Shown: piece by piece, positions 20,367 through 29,544 of the stretch
Position numbering within the stretch: the stretch's first letter is position 1
How the letters are laid out: each line of letters begins with the position of its first letter
DNA from: UBA4615 sp044368415
GTDB taxonomy: Bacteria > Pseudomonadota > Gammaproteobacteria > Burkholderiales > Burkholderiaceae_E
Assembly (NCBI GenBank): GCA_044368415.1
Contig: JBIPLJ010000009.1
Coordinates: 1 to 64,000 of the forward strand
DNA: 64,000 nt
Direction of reading: 5' to 3'
Made by a program: the position numbers and the translations under genes
Notes under the pieces: generated by a model
Databases searched by the model: none
What the model was told of the DNA's origin: nothing
Seen by the model: the letters and a program-made list of their open reading frames with translations, nothing else

Positions 20367-21614
20367 ATGACCGCACCGCTACCCGCGCCCGCTGCCCTGT
20401 CCACCTCGTCCGACCGCCTGTGGTCCTCGCTGATGACACTCGCGAAGATCGGCGCGACGCCCAAGGGCGGCGTTCGCCGGCTCGCACTCACCGAACTCGA
20501 CGGCCAGGGTCGGGCGCTGGTGACCGGCTGGCTGCGCGAGGCCGGCTGCAGCGTCATGACAGACGCGATCGGCAACGTCTACGCGATCCGCCCGGGCAGC
20601 GACCCGACGGCGAGCGCGGTCGCGATGGGCAGCCACGTCGACACGCAGCCCAACGGCGGCCGCTTCGACGGCAACTATGGCGTGCTCGCGGGCCTGGAGA
20701 TCGTGCGCACACTGAACGACGCCGGCATCACAACAAAGCGCCCGGTCGCGGTCGCGATCTGGACAAACGAGGAAGGCACCCGCTTCCAGCCAGTGATGAT
20801 GGGCTCGGGCGTCTTCGCCGGTGCCTTCACCGCCGAGCACTGCCGCGCCCAGCAGGATGCCGAGGGCATCACCGTCGGCGAGGCGCTCACCTCGATCGGC
20901 GCCGACGGCACCGACCCAATGCCGGCGTTCGATGCGTACTTCGAGGCGCACATCGAGCAGGGCCCGGTGCTCGAGCGCGAGGGCAAGGTCATCGGCATCG
21001 TCGAATCGGCGCTCGGGCAGCGCTGGTTCGATGTCGTCATCGAAGGCCAGGACGCCCACGCGGGCCCGACGCCGCTGGAGATGCGCCGCGACGCGCTGCT
21101 CGCGGCCTCGCGGCTGGTGATCGCGGTCCGCGAGATCGCGCAGGCGCATCCTCATTACGCACGCGGCACCGTCGGCCGGCTGATCGTGTCGCCGAACTCG
21201 CGCAACGTGATCCCGGGACGCGTCGAGCTGAGCATCGACCTGCGCAACGCCGACGCGGCGACCCTCGACGCGATGGCCGACGCGGTGCGCGTGGCCGCCT
21301 CGAAGATCGCGGCCGACGACGGCGTGTCGGTCTCGATCGAGCAGACCGTGCACTTCCCGCCGTGCGTATTCGACCCGGCACTGGTGGGCGCGATCGAGTC
21401 GACCGCGTCGGCCTTCGGCTACACCGCGCGGCGGCTCGCCAGCGGCGCGGGTCACGACGCGGTCTACATCGCCCGCACCTGCCCCGCGGCGATGGTCTTC
21501 GTACCCTGCGAGAAGGGCATCAGCCACAACGAGATCGAGAACGCCGACCCCGCGCACCTGCATGCCGGCACCAACGTGATGCTGCACGCGGTGCTCGCCC
21601 GAGCGAACCGCTGA
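20367..21614 (+). CDS. Zn-dependent M20 amidohydrolase (N-carbamoyl-L-amino-acid hydrolase / allantoate amidohydrolase type)
   Basis: 415 residues from ATG 20367, the normal family length; in-frame starts at 20277 and 20319 would add a Pro/Ala-rich tail with no counterpart. Binuclear metal ligands are visible in AMGSHVDTQPNGGRFDGNYGVLAGLE and in WTNEEGTRFQPVMMGSGVFAG. The C-terminal ASGAGHDAVYIARTCPAAMVFVPCEKGISHNE closes the active site. It removes carbamoyl groups from amino acids, ureides or related compounds. A TauE-type exporter follows. Confidence 0.9.
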   Translation: MTAPLPAPAALSTSSDRLWSSLMTLAKIGATPKGGVRRLALTELDGQGRALVTGWLREAGCSVMTDAIGNVYAIRPGSDPTASAVAMGSHVDTQPNGGRFDGNYGVLAGLEIVRTLNDAGITTKRPVAVAIWTNEEGTRFQPVMMGSGVFAGAFTAEHCRAQQDAEGITVGEALTSIGADGTDPMPAFDAYFEAHIEQGPVLEREGKVIGIVESALGQRWFDVVIEGQDAHAGPTPLEMRRDALLAASRLVIAVREIAQAHPHYARGTVGRLIVSPNSRNVIPGRVELSIDLRNADAATLDAMADAVRVAASKIAADDGVSVSIEQTVHFPPCVFDPALVGAIESTASAFGYTARRLASGAGHDAVYIARTCPAAMVFVPCEKGISHNEIENADPAHLHAGTNVMLHAVLARANR

Positions 21615-21702
21615 CCCCCGGCCCGCGATCCTGGACACCTTCCTCACCGAGCAGCTCTCGGCCGCCCTCGGCCGGCCCGCGGGCCTCGCGATCCTCTCCG
21701 CG

Positions 21703-22410
21703 GTGGCGGGGGCCTTCGTGCTCGGCGGCGTCGTCAAGGGCCTGCTCGGCGTCGGCCTGCCACTGGTCGTCGTGCCGCTGCTGGCGCTGGTGATCCCGAG
21801 CCCCAAGGCGATCGCGCTGATGGGCATCCCGATCCTGGTGTCGAATGTATTCCAGTCGCTCGACGGCGGTCACGTGCGCTACGCGCTGCGCCGCTTCGCC
21901 TGGCTGGTGGTGCCAATGGTGGTGATGACCGCGCTCACCGTGCGCCTGACGCTCGGCCTGCCGGTGCGCACGCTGAACATGTTCGTCGCCTGCGCGCTGC
22001 TGCTCGCGGTCGCGCTGATGGCCTGGAACCCGCGGCTCGACATCGACGCAGGCGGCGAGCGGCGCTGGGGCGTCGCTGTCGGCACGCTGTCGGGGCTGAT
22101 GGGAGGCGTGTCCTCGCTGATGGGGCCGCTGGTCATCACCTACCTGCTCGCGCTGCGGCTCGACCGCGAGCGCTTCATCGGCTCGATCAGCGTGATCTAC
22201 CTGCTGGGCGCGCTGCCGCTGTTCGGCTCGATGGCGATGCTCGGTGTGCTGGGCCTGCCCGAGGCGGTGCTGTCCGCGCTGGCGCTGGTTCCGATGTTCG
22301 GCGGCATGGCGCTGGGCAAGCGGCTGCGCCATCGGGTGGGCGAGCAGGGCTTCCGGCGCCTGCTGCTGGTGTTCCTCGTCATCGTCGCGACGCTGCTGCT
22401 GACGCGCTGA
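21703..22410 (+). CDS. TauE/SafE family membrane transporter
   Basis: 235 residues from GTG 21703, with about seven hydrophobic helices. The internal symmetry of the family is visible: GGVVKGLLGVGLPLVVVPLLAL near the N-terminus and GTLSGLMGGVSSLMGPLVITYLLAL in the second half. The reading frame stays open and hydrophobic upstream (ILDTFLTEQLSAALG), so the true start may be a rare codon near 21631. Members export sulfite, sulfoacetate or other small anions. It lies downstream of the amidohydrolase and may share its transcript. Confidence 0.85.
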   Translation: MAGAFVLGGVVKGLLGVGLPLVVVPLLALVIPSPKAIALMGIPILVSNVFQSLDGGHVRYALRRFAWLVVPMVVMTALTVRLTLGLPVRTLNMFVACALLLAVALMAWNPRLDIDAGGERRWGVAVGTLSGLMGGVSSLMGPLVITYLLALRLDRERFIGSISVIYLLGALPLFGSMAMLGVLGLPEAVLSALALVPMFGGMALGKRLRHRVGEQGFRRLLLVFLVIVATLLLTR

Positions 22411-22580
22411 GCGCAGCCGCGCCGACGGGCATCAGCGCCGCGCACGCCCACCATGCCGCGCGGGCGGACACGCGAGGGGCAGAACTGCGGGAGCTCAGCC
22501 CCGGTTTTCCGATGTCCAGCCCGCAAGACAGCGTGTAGCGTCGATTCCGAACGGTCGATCACCGGCCGGGGAGAACGACG

Positions 22581-22985
22581 ATGCGTTTGCGCGATCTGTG
22601 TGCGATCGGTGCCTTCTGCGCCGCAACGGGCCTGCCGACCGGAGCCGGAGCCCTGACCGTAACCCTCGAGGAATGCGACGAGGGCGCGGACTTCATCCGA
22701 AATGCCGCGTTCTCGCGCGACAACGGGGCGAAGGCCGACGAATTCCTGCGCCGCCTCGAGGACGACCTGGTCCTCATCCAGGCCGTCCCGCCAGGGCTGC
22801 GCTGGTTCGTGCGCGACGAAGACGACGAGGCGATGCTACGCGTCGCTGCGATTTCGGTCTTCACCCAGCCGCGCGGCCCGCACGACCATCACCGCGAGTT
22901 CCTCGCCGGCTGCCGGGCCACGGTCTCGGCCGCGGCCCCCGCGCCCGGCACGCCGCCGGTCGCGTCACTGCCGCCGGGCCACTGA
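22581..22985 (+). CDS. Small secreted protein of unknown function
   Basis: 134 residues with a clear ribosome binding site (GGGGAGAA) before the ATG. The first 24 residues form a signal peptide (hydrophobic CAIGAFCAATGLPTGAGA). The mature part has two cysteines (in LEECDEG and LAGCRAT) that could form a disulfide, and a Pro/Ala-rich tail. I do not recognise the family. Confidence 0.7.
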   Translation: MRLRDLCAIGAFCAATGLPTGAGALTVTLEECDEGADFIRNAAFSRDNGAKADEFLRRLEDDLVLIQAVPPGLRWFVRDEDDEAMLRVAAISVFTQPRGPHDHHREFLAGCRATVSAAAPAPGTPPVASLPPGH

Positions 22986-23049
22986 CCCTGCCCGCCCCCC
23001 GCGCCGCCACATCACCCGATCCCGCCGCCCCGGGTCGCGGACTCCCGGC

Positions 23050-23760
23050 TCAGCGTGCGGCCGGCGGCGCCCCGTCGTCCGCCGCCAGCGCCTGCACCGT
23101 CGCCGAGCGGAACTCCATGTACCAGAGCACCCCGGTGATCGCGACGGTACCCGCGATCAGCAGCCAGGGGTGCACCAGCCACAGCAGCAGCGGCACCGCG
23201 TAGTAGTAGGCGCGCAGCCCTTGCGAGAAGTTCACCCCGGCCAGCTCGTTGAGCCGGCTCGCGGTGTCGATCATGCGATCACCCGGCACCATCGCATCGC
23301 GCGCCGGGAAGGCCCCCACCATGATGTTCACCAGGTTGAACTGGCGCAGCGACCAGGTGAAGCGCATGAACGCGTAGACGAAGACTACCATCATCACCAG
23401 CACCTTGGACTCGAGCAGATCCTGCGTGGTGCGCGCGGCGAACGGCAGGTTGCGCATCACCTCCACCATCTCGGTGCCGCGCTCGATGGTGCCCAGCAGC
23501 GCAAAGGACGCGCCGAGAATCAGCAGCGTCGTCGACGAGAAGAAGGTCGCGCTCTGCATCAGGTTGCCGATCAGCGCGGCATCGGTGATCCGCGGGTCGC
23601 GGCCGTAGGCCTCGCGCATCCATGCGCGCCGGTAGCGGGCGAGGAAGGCCATCAGGTTCGGACGCCGACGCGAGGCGCGCTCGGCCCACGCCGCGTAGCC
23701 GAACCACGCGAGGATCCACAGGCCGAGCCCGGCCCAGTCGACGTTGGAGAAGGCGCTCAA
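23050..23760 (-). CDS. DUF599 family membrane protein
   Basis: About 236 residues from TTG 23760; the longer frame to 23838 would overlap the divergent pdxA start. Four or so membrane helices, with WILAWFGYAAWAERAS at the N-terminus and the conserved RRAWMREAYGRDPRITDAALIGNLMQSATFF typical of DUF599. A second signature is FNLVNIMVGAFP. Function unknown. It is divergent from pdxA with about 60 bp between starts. Confidence 0.82.
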   Translation of the reverse strand: MSAFSNVDWAGLGLWILAWFGYAAWAERASRRRPNLMAFLARYRRAWMREAYGRDPRITDAALIGNLMQSATFFSSTTLLILGASFALLGTIERGTEMVEVMRNLPFAARTTQDLLESKVLVMMVVFVYAFMRFTWSLRQFNLVNIMVGAFPARDAMVPGDRMIDTASRLNELAGVNFSQGLRAYYYAVPLLLWLVHPWLLIAGTVAITGVLWYMEFRSATVQALAADDGAPPAAR

Positions 23761-23819
23761 GCCGCCGATTCTAGCCGCCGCCCCGCTCGCGCGGGCGAGC
23801 CGCGGCCTACAATCCTCCG

Positions 23820-24917
23820 ATGGATCCCGCCCGCACACCGGTCGCGATCACGATGGGCGACGCCTGCGGCATCGGCCCCGAGATCGTCCTGAAGGCCTGC
23901 GCCGCACGCCTCGGCACCGCCGGCGCGCAACCACTGCTCGTCTACGGCGACGCCGGTGTGCTCGCCCGCGAGGCGCGTGCACTCGGCCTGCCACTCGATG
24001 TGGTGACGGTCGACTCGCCCGAGGCCGCGCACGCGCTCCCCCCCTCGGGCATCGGCGGCCGCATCCGCATCCCCGTGATCGCCTGCTCCGAGCTGCCCGC
24101 CGACCTGCCGGCGGGCCGAGTGGACGCACGCGCGGGCGCCGCCGCCCACGCCGCGATCGTACGCGCGAGCCGTGACGCGATCGCGCAGCGCGTGTGCGCG
24201 GTCGTGACCGCCCCGATCCACAAGGAGGCGATCGCCGCGGCCGGCGTGCGCCACCCCGGCCACACCGAGATCCTCGCCGAGCTCGCAGGCGTCACCGACG
24301 TGCGGATGATGCTGGCCAACGACGAGCTGCGCACGATCCTCGTCACCATCCACGTGCCGCTGCGCGCAGCGATCGACGCGATCACCCGCGAGGCCGTGCG
24401 CGACACCATCACCATCGCCGACGCGGGCCTGAAGCGCCTGGGAATCACCCGGCCGCGGATCGCGGTGGCCGGCCTGAACCCGCATGCGGGCGAGGGCGGC
24501 CTGATGGGCCGCGAGGAGATCGACTCGATCACACCCGCGATCGCCGACGCCCGCGCCGCGGGCATCGACGCAAGCGGCCCGTGGCCCGGCGACACCGTCT
24601 TCATGCGCGCGCGCCACTTCCGCGACTTCGACGTCGTCGTCGCGATGTACCACGACCAAGGCCTCATCCCGGTCAAGTACCTCGGCGTCGACACCGGGGT
24701 GAACGTCACCGTCGGCCTGCCCTTCGTGCGCACCAGCGTCGACCACGGCACCGCTTTCGACATCGCCGGCCACGGCGTCGCCGACCACCGCAGCCTGCTC
24801 GCGGCGATCGACCTGGCGCTGAAGCTGGTTCCCGAGCCGCACGCCTCGGATCGCGCCGCGCCCGCTACACCATCCGGCGTCGCCCCCACCGCCCGCGCCG
24901 CCCCCGTCGAGCGCTGA
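23820..24917 (+). CDS. pdxA: 4-hydroxythreonine-4-phosphate dehydrogenase PdxA (or PdxA2-like)
   Basis: 365 residues. PdxA oxidises 4-phospho-hydroxy-L-threonine in the DXP-dependent route to pyridoxal phosphate. Motifs: ITMGDACGIGPEIVLKA, TAPIHKEAIAAAGVRHPGHTEILA, metal-binding His residues in VTIHVPLR, GLNPHAGEGGLMGREE and MYHDQGLIPVKYL. The PdxA2 subfamily, which acts on D-threonate phosphate, has similar motifs and cannot be separated by eye. A threonine aldolase gene follows after 25 bp. Confidence 0.93.
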   Translation: MDPARTPVAITMGDACGIGPEIVLKACAARLGTAGAQPLLVYGDAGVLAREARALGLPLDVVTVDSPEAAHALPPSGIGGRIRIPVIACSELPADLPAGRVDARAGAAAHAAIVRASRDAIAQRVCAVVTAPIHKEAIAAAGVRHPGHTEILAELAGVTDVRMMLANDELRTILVTIHVPLRAAIDAITREAVRDTITIADAGLKRLGITRPRIAVAGLNPHAGEGGLMGREEIDSITPAIADARAAGIDASGPWPGDTVFMRARHFRDFDVVVAMYHDQGLIPVKYLGVDTGVNVTVGLPFVRTSVDHGTAFDIAGHGVADHRSLLAAIDLALKLVPEPHASDRAAPATPSGVAPTARAAPVER

Positions 24918-24942
24918 CCCGACCCACCGAGCGAGCCCGTCC

Positions 24943-26067
24943 ATGCCCGATTTCCGCAGCGACACCGTCACGAAGCCCACCGCCGCGATGCGCGCCGCAA
25001 TCGCCGCCGCCGAGGTCGGCGACGATGTGTTCGCCGACGACCCCAGCGTTAACCGGTTGCAGCGCCACGCCGCCGAAATGCTCGGCTTCGAGGACGCGAT
25101 CTTCGCGCCCTCCGGCACACAGACGAACCTGATGGGCCTGCTGGCGCACTGCGAGCGCGGCGACGAGGCGATCGTCGGCCAGCTCTGGCACACCTACCGC
25201 TGGGAGGCCGGCGGCATGGCGGTGCTGGGCTCCATCCAGCCGCAACCGCTGGAGAACGCGCCCGACGGCACGATCGCCCTCGAGGCGATCGAGGCCGCGA
25301 TCAAGCCCGACGACCCGCACTTCGCCAAGACCCGGCTGGTCGGCATGGAGAACACCACCGGCGGCAAGGTGCTGCCGATGGACTACCTGCGCGGTGTGCG
25401 CGCGCTGACCGCCCGCCGCGGCCTCGGCGCCCACCTCGACGGCGCACGCCTCTTCAACGCCGCGGTCGAGGTCGCCCGGCGCCGCGCCGCGGGCCAGTTC
25501 GAGGGCGACACCGAGGGCGGCACCACCACCGATCCGCGCGCCGTCGCCCGCGAGATCTGCTCGAACTTCGACAGCGTATCGCTGTGCCTATCCAAGGGCC
25601 TCGGCGCGCCGGTCGGCTCACTGCTCCTCGGTACCGGCCCCTTCGTCGCGCGGTCGCGCCGCTGGCGCAAGATGCTCGGAGGCGGTATGCGCCAGGCCGG
25701 CCTGCTGGCGGCCGCCGCGCAGCACGCGCTCGAGCACCATGTCGACCGCCTCGCCGAGGACCACGACAACGCGCGCGCACTCGCCGCCGGCCTGGCCGCG
25801 CTCGGCCGCGAGTACGGCGGCCTGCAGGCCGACGTGCCGCACACCAACATCGTGTTCGTGCGCGTCGACGACACGATCGCTGCGCCCTTCGCCGAGCATC
25901 TCGCCTCGCACGGTGTGCGCACCACCGGCAGCAGCGGCCGATACGGCCAGGGCCTGGTGCAGCGCTGGGTCACGCATCTCGACGTCAGCCGCGCCGATGT
26001 CGACCAGGCGCTCGCGATCGCCGCACACTTCTTCGAACAGCGCCGTGAGGTACGGCGGGTACCTTAA
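24943..26067 (+). CDS. ltaE: Low-specificity L-threonine aldolase
   Basis: 374 residues, PLP-dependent fold type I enzyme that cleaves L-threonine and L-allo-threonine to glycine and acetaldehyde. N-terminal DFRSDTVTKPTAAMRAAIAAAEVGDDVFADDPSVN and the PLP-lysine region SVSLCLSKGLGAPVGSLLLG are diagnostic. The last residues and stop fall in a partial copy of the palindromic repeat element (26048-26094), so the C-terminal tail may have been created by that insertion. Likely co-transcribed with pdxA. Confidence 0.95.
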   Translation: MPDFRSDTVTKPTAAMRAAIAAAEVGDDVFADDPSVNRLQRHAAEMLGFEDAIFAPSGTQTNLMGLLAHCERGDEAIVGQLWHTYRWEAGGMAVLGSIQPQPLENAPDGTIALEAIEAAIKPDDPHFAKTRLVGMENTTGGKVLPMDYLRGVRALTARRGLGAHLDGARLFNAAVEVARRRAAGQFEGDTEGGTTTDPRAVAREICSNFDSVSLCLSKGLGAPVGSLLLGTGPFVARSRRWRKMLGGGMRQAGLLAAAAQHALEHHVDRLAEDHDNARALAAGLAALGREYGGLQADVPHTNIVFVRVDDTIAAPFAEHLASHGVRTTGSSGRYGQGLVQRWVTHLDVSRADVDQALAIAAHFFEQRREVRRVP

Positions 26068-26094
26068 CTGCCGAATCGGGACGCGCAGTAGGTT
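26048..26094 (+). repeat. Partial copy of the palindrome-ended repeat element
   Basis: Aligns with the right half of the element at 46052-46175: the 18 bases CGGGACGCGCAGTAGGTT are identical (26077-26094 and 46144-46161), and the preceding part shows the same ACGGCG order with substitutions. The left half and terminal repeat are missing. It overlaps the stop codon of ltaE. Confidence 0.72.
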
Positions 26095-26105
26095 GATGCG
26101 CACCT

Positions 26106-26774
26106 TCAGTCGTTCGGACCGTCGCGCCGCAGGATCGTCTCCTCGTTGCGAATCCGGCTGTACAGCGCCCGGCCGAGCCGGCCCGCGGGCCGCATCTCGG
26201 TCCCCTGCAGCAGGTCGATGCGGTGGTTCACGCCCTTGACCGTACCGACGTAGACGCGCTCGTCGACATGCACGTGTACAACCCGCGCCATCACCCAGGC
26301 GCTGCTGCCGAGCTCGACGATCGAATGCACGACACACTCGTAGGCGACCGGCGCGCCGGCCACGCGCGGCGGCTTGACCGCCGTCGACGCTGCCTGCGGC
26401 AGCTTCGCGAAGTCGAACTCGCTCTCGCCCGGAGCGAGGTTGGCGGAGGTCTCGACCATCGGCAGCATCATCGACTCGGGCACGACGTTGATCACCATCT
26501 CGCCGTTGGCGCGAATGTTGACCATCGTGTCCTTGTAAGTCGGCTGGCCGCGCGCGTCGCGGCCGGACTTCATCGCCGAGAAACCCAGGATCGGCGGCTC
26601 CGACGAGCAGACGCTGAAGAAGCTGTATGGCGCGAGGTTGCTGCGGCCGTCGGTGCCGAGGGTGGACACCCAGGCGATCGGGCGGGGCATCACCGAGTCG
26701 CGCAGCAGCAGGTACATCTCGTTGGCGGTCAGCGCGCTGGGCTGCAGCTCGCGGGTCGGCGGGGGATGGTCCAT
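26106..26774 (-). CDS. Flavin reductase family protein (FMN-binding split barrel)
   Basis: 222 residues from ATG 26774; the longer frame to 27047 has no conserved upstream sequence. The flavin-binding region SVMPRPIAWVSTLGTDGRSNLAPYSFFSVCSSEPPILGFS is characteristic of the family that includes flavin reductases and related FMN proteins. A partner oxygenase is not adjacent. It converges with ltaE. Confidence 0.87.
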   Translation of the reverse strand: MDHPPPTRELQPSALTANEMYLLLRDSVMPRPIAWVSTLGTDGRSNLAPYSFFSVCSSEPPILGFSAMKSGRDARGQPTYKDTMVNIRANGEMVINVVPESMMLPMVETSANLAPGESEFDFAKLPQAASTAVKPPRVAGAPVAYECVVHSIVELGSSAWVMARVVHVHVDERVYVGTVKGVNHRIDLLQGTEMRPAGRLGRALYSRIRNEETILRRDGPND

Positions 26775-26964
26775 GGTGGATTCCGGCAGGCGGGCTCGAT
26801 AGACCGACGACGGTAGCAGAAGGCGCGTGCCGCCGCCCGTGGGCGGGCACGCAAATGGCCTGCCACATGCCTCATAACTGCGGGCCGTGTAACCGCGGTC
26901 ACTGACCGGGCGCCACCCGGTGCGCTTCAATGAGTGATCGAACACACCAGCGAAGCAACACACC

Positions 26965-27174
26965 ATGAACACGAACATCGGGGGCATCGACCGCATCCTG
27001 CGCACCGTCGCGGGCCTGATCCTGATCGCACTCGCCGCGGTCGGCACCGTCGGACTGTGGGGCTACGTGGTCGGGGGCATCGTGCTCGCAACCGGCGTGT
27101 TCCGATTCTGCGGCGCGTACGCGCTGCTGGGCAAGAACACCTGCCCGCTGCAGCGCTCGAGCCGGGCAGGCTGA
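26965..27174 (+). CDS. DUF2892 (YgaP-type) small membrane protein
   Basis: 69 residues, two membrane helices. IGGIDRILRTVAGLILIALA at the start and FRFCGAYALLGKNTCPL at the end are the family hallmarks. These domains occur alone or fused to rhodanese domains; their role is unclear. Stands alone. Confidence 0.85.
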   Translation: MNTNIGGIDRILRTVAGLILIALAAVGTVGLWGYVVGGIVLATGVFRFCGAYALLGKNTCPLQRSSRAG

Positions 27175-27316
27175 CACGGCACGGCACGGCGGCGGGTCCG
27201 GGTCCAGGCCCGGCCTAGGCCCGCCGTCGCCGAGACCCTGCAGTCCGCTTGACGGCGATCAATCCGGCCCGCGGCGGTGCGTCCTACGATGGTTCCACAC
27301 CCAGCCGAGGCACCCC

Positions 27317-27694
27317 ATGGACCCGCTCGACACCGCCCGTATCCGCCAGACGATCGAACGCAGGCTCGAAGCACTCCGCGGCGAGATCACCGACACGCTC
27401 GGCGATGCCACGATGGTCACCGACGCCCTGGATCGCAACGCGGACGCGGGTGACCTCTCAGTCGCCGACGCCACCGTCACCGCCGACTTCGCCGACGCCC
27501 GCCGCGACATCGACGAACACCAGGCCGGGCGCATCGCGCTCGCCCGGCTCGACTCCGGCGACTACGGCACCTGCATCGACTGCGGGCAGGCCATCCCGCC
27601 CGCCCGGCTGCAGGCGCAGCCGTTCGCGGTCCGCTGCATCGCCTGCCAGGAGCGCAGCGAGCGCGCCGCCGGCTCGCACCGCGCCACCCAGTAG
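27317..27694 (+). CDS. TraR/DksA-type zinc finger protein
   Basis: 125 residues: an N-terminal coiled-coil segment and a C4 zinc finger CIDCG (x17) CIACQ near residues 90-115. DksA-like proteins enter the RNA polymerase secondary channel, but the coiled-coil tip acidic pair typical of true DksA is not obvious here; this is the shorter TraR-like form common in betaproteobacteria. Possibly a stress-linked regulator; followed by the 27799 gene. Confidence 0.85.
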   Translation: MDPLDTARIRQTIERRLEALRGEITDTLGDATMVTDALDRNADAGDLSVADATVTADFADARRDIDEHQAGRIALARLDSGDYGTCIDCGQAIPPARLQAQPFAVRCIACQERSERAAGSHRATQ

Positions 27695-27798
27695 CCGAAG
27701 CGGGCCGTCCGAGCCCGCCCCCGCGTTCCAGTCGGCTCCTCCGGCAGCGCTTCGACTCCGCCCTCGACGCCTCACCCCCACCACAGAGAAACCGCCCC

Positions 27799-28191
27799 AT
27801 GTCCCACGTCCATGCCGTCGTCTGGCTCGATCACCGCGACGCCCGCGTCGTCGACTTCTCCGTCGACGACACGCACGCCGTCACCGTCCACCACGCGGGC
27901 GGTCACCGCCAGGTGCACCACCGCGCCGGCGCCAGCGGCTCCGGCCACACGAATGACGACACGCACTTCTTCGACGAGGTCGTGACAGCGATTGGCGACG
28001 CGCGGGAAGTGCTGGTCACCGGCCCGGGCACCGCGAAGATCGCCTTCCGCGACCACGTGGCCAAGCACCATGCCGCGCTCGCCAAGCGGATCGTCGGCGT
28101 CGAGACCCTCGACCATCCGAGCGAGGGCGAGCTGCTGGCCCACGCGCGCAAGGTCTTCAAGCGCATCGATGCGATGCTCGGCGGCCGCTGA
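27799..28191 (+). CDS. Small eRF1/Pelota-like domain protein (often named translational machinery protein)
   Basis: 130 residues. The start SHVHAVVWLDHRDARVVDF and the end AKRIVGVETLDHPSEGELLAHARKVF match a compact family found in proteobacteria and distantly related to release-factor-type nucleotide-binding domains. Rich in His (for example VHHAGGHRQVHHRAG). True function is not known; the product name comes from database usage. Ribosome-linked action is inference. Confidence 0.75.
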   Translation: MSHVHAVVWLDHRDARVVDFSVDDTHAVTVHHAGGHRQVHHRAGASGSGHTNDDTHFFDEVVTAIGDAREVLVTGPGTAKIAFRDHVAKHHAALAKRIVGVETLDHPSEGELLAHARKVFKRIDAMLGGR

Positions 28192-28335
28192 GCCAGCAGG
28201 TCGGGGCACCGGCGTCCCGACCGGGGAATCGCCGGCCTCCGCGCGCCCGGCGCACCATGACTTACGAGGTCATTGCCGGGCGCACGGGCACCCCGCCAGA
28301 ATGGGCCGTCATCCACCCTCCCATCGGAGACGGCC

Positions 28336-28662
28336 GTGAAGAAAGTCCTGCTGCTCGTTCTCGTCATTGCCGCCTTCGGCGTGCTCAGCGCCACCGCGCT
28401 CGCCGACGTCGGCTACTTCGGCATCCTGCTGTTGCATATCCAGTCGTCCGGCGGCGTGCAAGTGCTGGTCGACCTGGTGATCGCGCTGACGCTCGCGATG
28501 ATCTGGATGGTCGCGGACGCCCGCCGCAGCGGCCGCAACCCGTGGCCCTGGATCGTGCTCACGCTGGTGGCCGGCTCCTTCGGGCCGCTCGCCTACCTGC
28601 TGGCGGGCGCACTGCGCGAGCACCGCGCCGACACTGGCGCGCTCGCCCGCGGGGCGCGCTGA
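28336..28662 (+). CDS. Small membrane protein, DUF2834-like
   Basis: 108 residues from GTG 28336 (GGAGA upstream). Three hydrophobic segments, with ALTLAMIWMVADARRSGRNPWPWIVLTLVAGSFGPLAYLL resembling DUF2834 proteins. Its stop TGA shares one base with the start of the following XRE regulator (TGATG), so the two are translationally coupled. Possibly the sensory or target partner of that regulator, but this is only suggested by the coupling. Confidence 0.72.
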   Translation: MKKVLLLVLVIAAFGVLSATALADVGYFGILLLHIQSSGGVQVLVDLVIALTLAMIWMVADARRSGRNPWPWIVLTLVAGSFGPLAYLLAGALREHRADTGALARGAR

Positions 28663-29489
28663 TGGACGCACCCGCCGCGAGCGTCGGCGGCTCGCTGCGC
28701 CGCTGGCGCACCCGGCGCGGGCTCACGCAGGCCGCCTTCGCCGAGGCCTGCGCCATCTCCCAGCGGCATGCGAGCTATGTCGAGTCGGGCCGTTCGTACC
28801 CCAGCCGCGAGCTGGTGCTGCGCGCGGCCGACGTGCTCGACGTGCCGCTCGCCGAGCGCAACGAGCTGCTACGCCTGGCAGGCTTCGCGCCGATGTACGG
28901 GCGGCGCACGCTCGATGACGCCGAGATGTATTCGGTGCGGCACGCGATCGCGCGGCTGCTCGACCACCACGACCCGTTCCCGGCGGTGGCCGTCGACGCC
29001 GACTGGGACCTGCTGCAGATCAACCGCAGTGCGCAGCGGCTGGTCGGCTCGCTGTGCGACCTGCCGGCCCTGCTCGACGAGCGTGGCCGCGGGCCGGTGC
29101 CCAACGTGATGCACCTGAGCTTCCACCCGAGGGGCCTGTCGCGCTCGATCGCCAACTGGTCGGTCGTGGGGCCGGCGATCTTCGCGCGGCTGCGTCAGGA
29201 GACTTGGTCGCATCCGGCCCTCGCCGAGCTGGTCGCCGAGGTCCAGCCCTGGGTGCCGCCCGTGGAGCCGGGCGGCGCCGGCCGCGGTTCGACGCTGTCG
29301 CCGGTGCTCGAGACGCAGTTCGTCGTCGACGGCGAGCGGCTCGATCTCTTCACCACGATCACCACCTTCGGCACCGCGCAGGACGTGCTCGCGGCGGGCA
29401 TCCGCGTCGAGCACTTCTTTCCGGCCGACGAGCGTAGCGATGTGCTGTGCCGGGCGCTGTTCGAGCGGGCGGCGCCTTCGGGAACATAA
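28662..29489 (+). CDS. XRE family regulator with MmyB-like ligand-binding domain
   Basis: 275 residues. N-terminal HTH (SLRRWRTRRGLTQAAFAEACAISQRHASYVESGRSYPSRE) and a C-terminal MmyB-like, PAS-related domain that binds fatty acids in some members (DADWDLLQINRSAQRLV ... LFTTITTFGTAQDVLAAGIRVEHFFPAD). Complete by length. Coupled to the upstream membrane protein; the NYN gene starts 55 bp downstream and may be in the same transcript. Confidence 0.9.
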   Translation: MDAPAASVGGSLRRWRTRRGLTQAAFAEACAISQRHASYVESGRSYPSRELVLRAADVLDVPLAERNELLRLAGFAPMYGRRTLDDAEMYSVRHAIARLLDHHDPFPAVAVDADWDLLQINRSAQRLVGSLCDLPALLDERGRGPVPNVMHLSFHPRGLSRSIANWSVVGPAIFARLRQETWSHPALAELVAEVQPWVPPVEPGGAGRGSTLSPVLETQFVVDGERLDLFTTITTFGTAQDVLAAGIRVEHFFPADERSDVLCRALFERAAPSGT

Positions 29490-29544
29490 TGGTGCCCTGC
29501 GCGGCCCGTCCGGGCCCGTACCGCACAGATTCCCCGGAGGGCCG

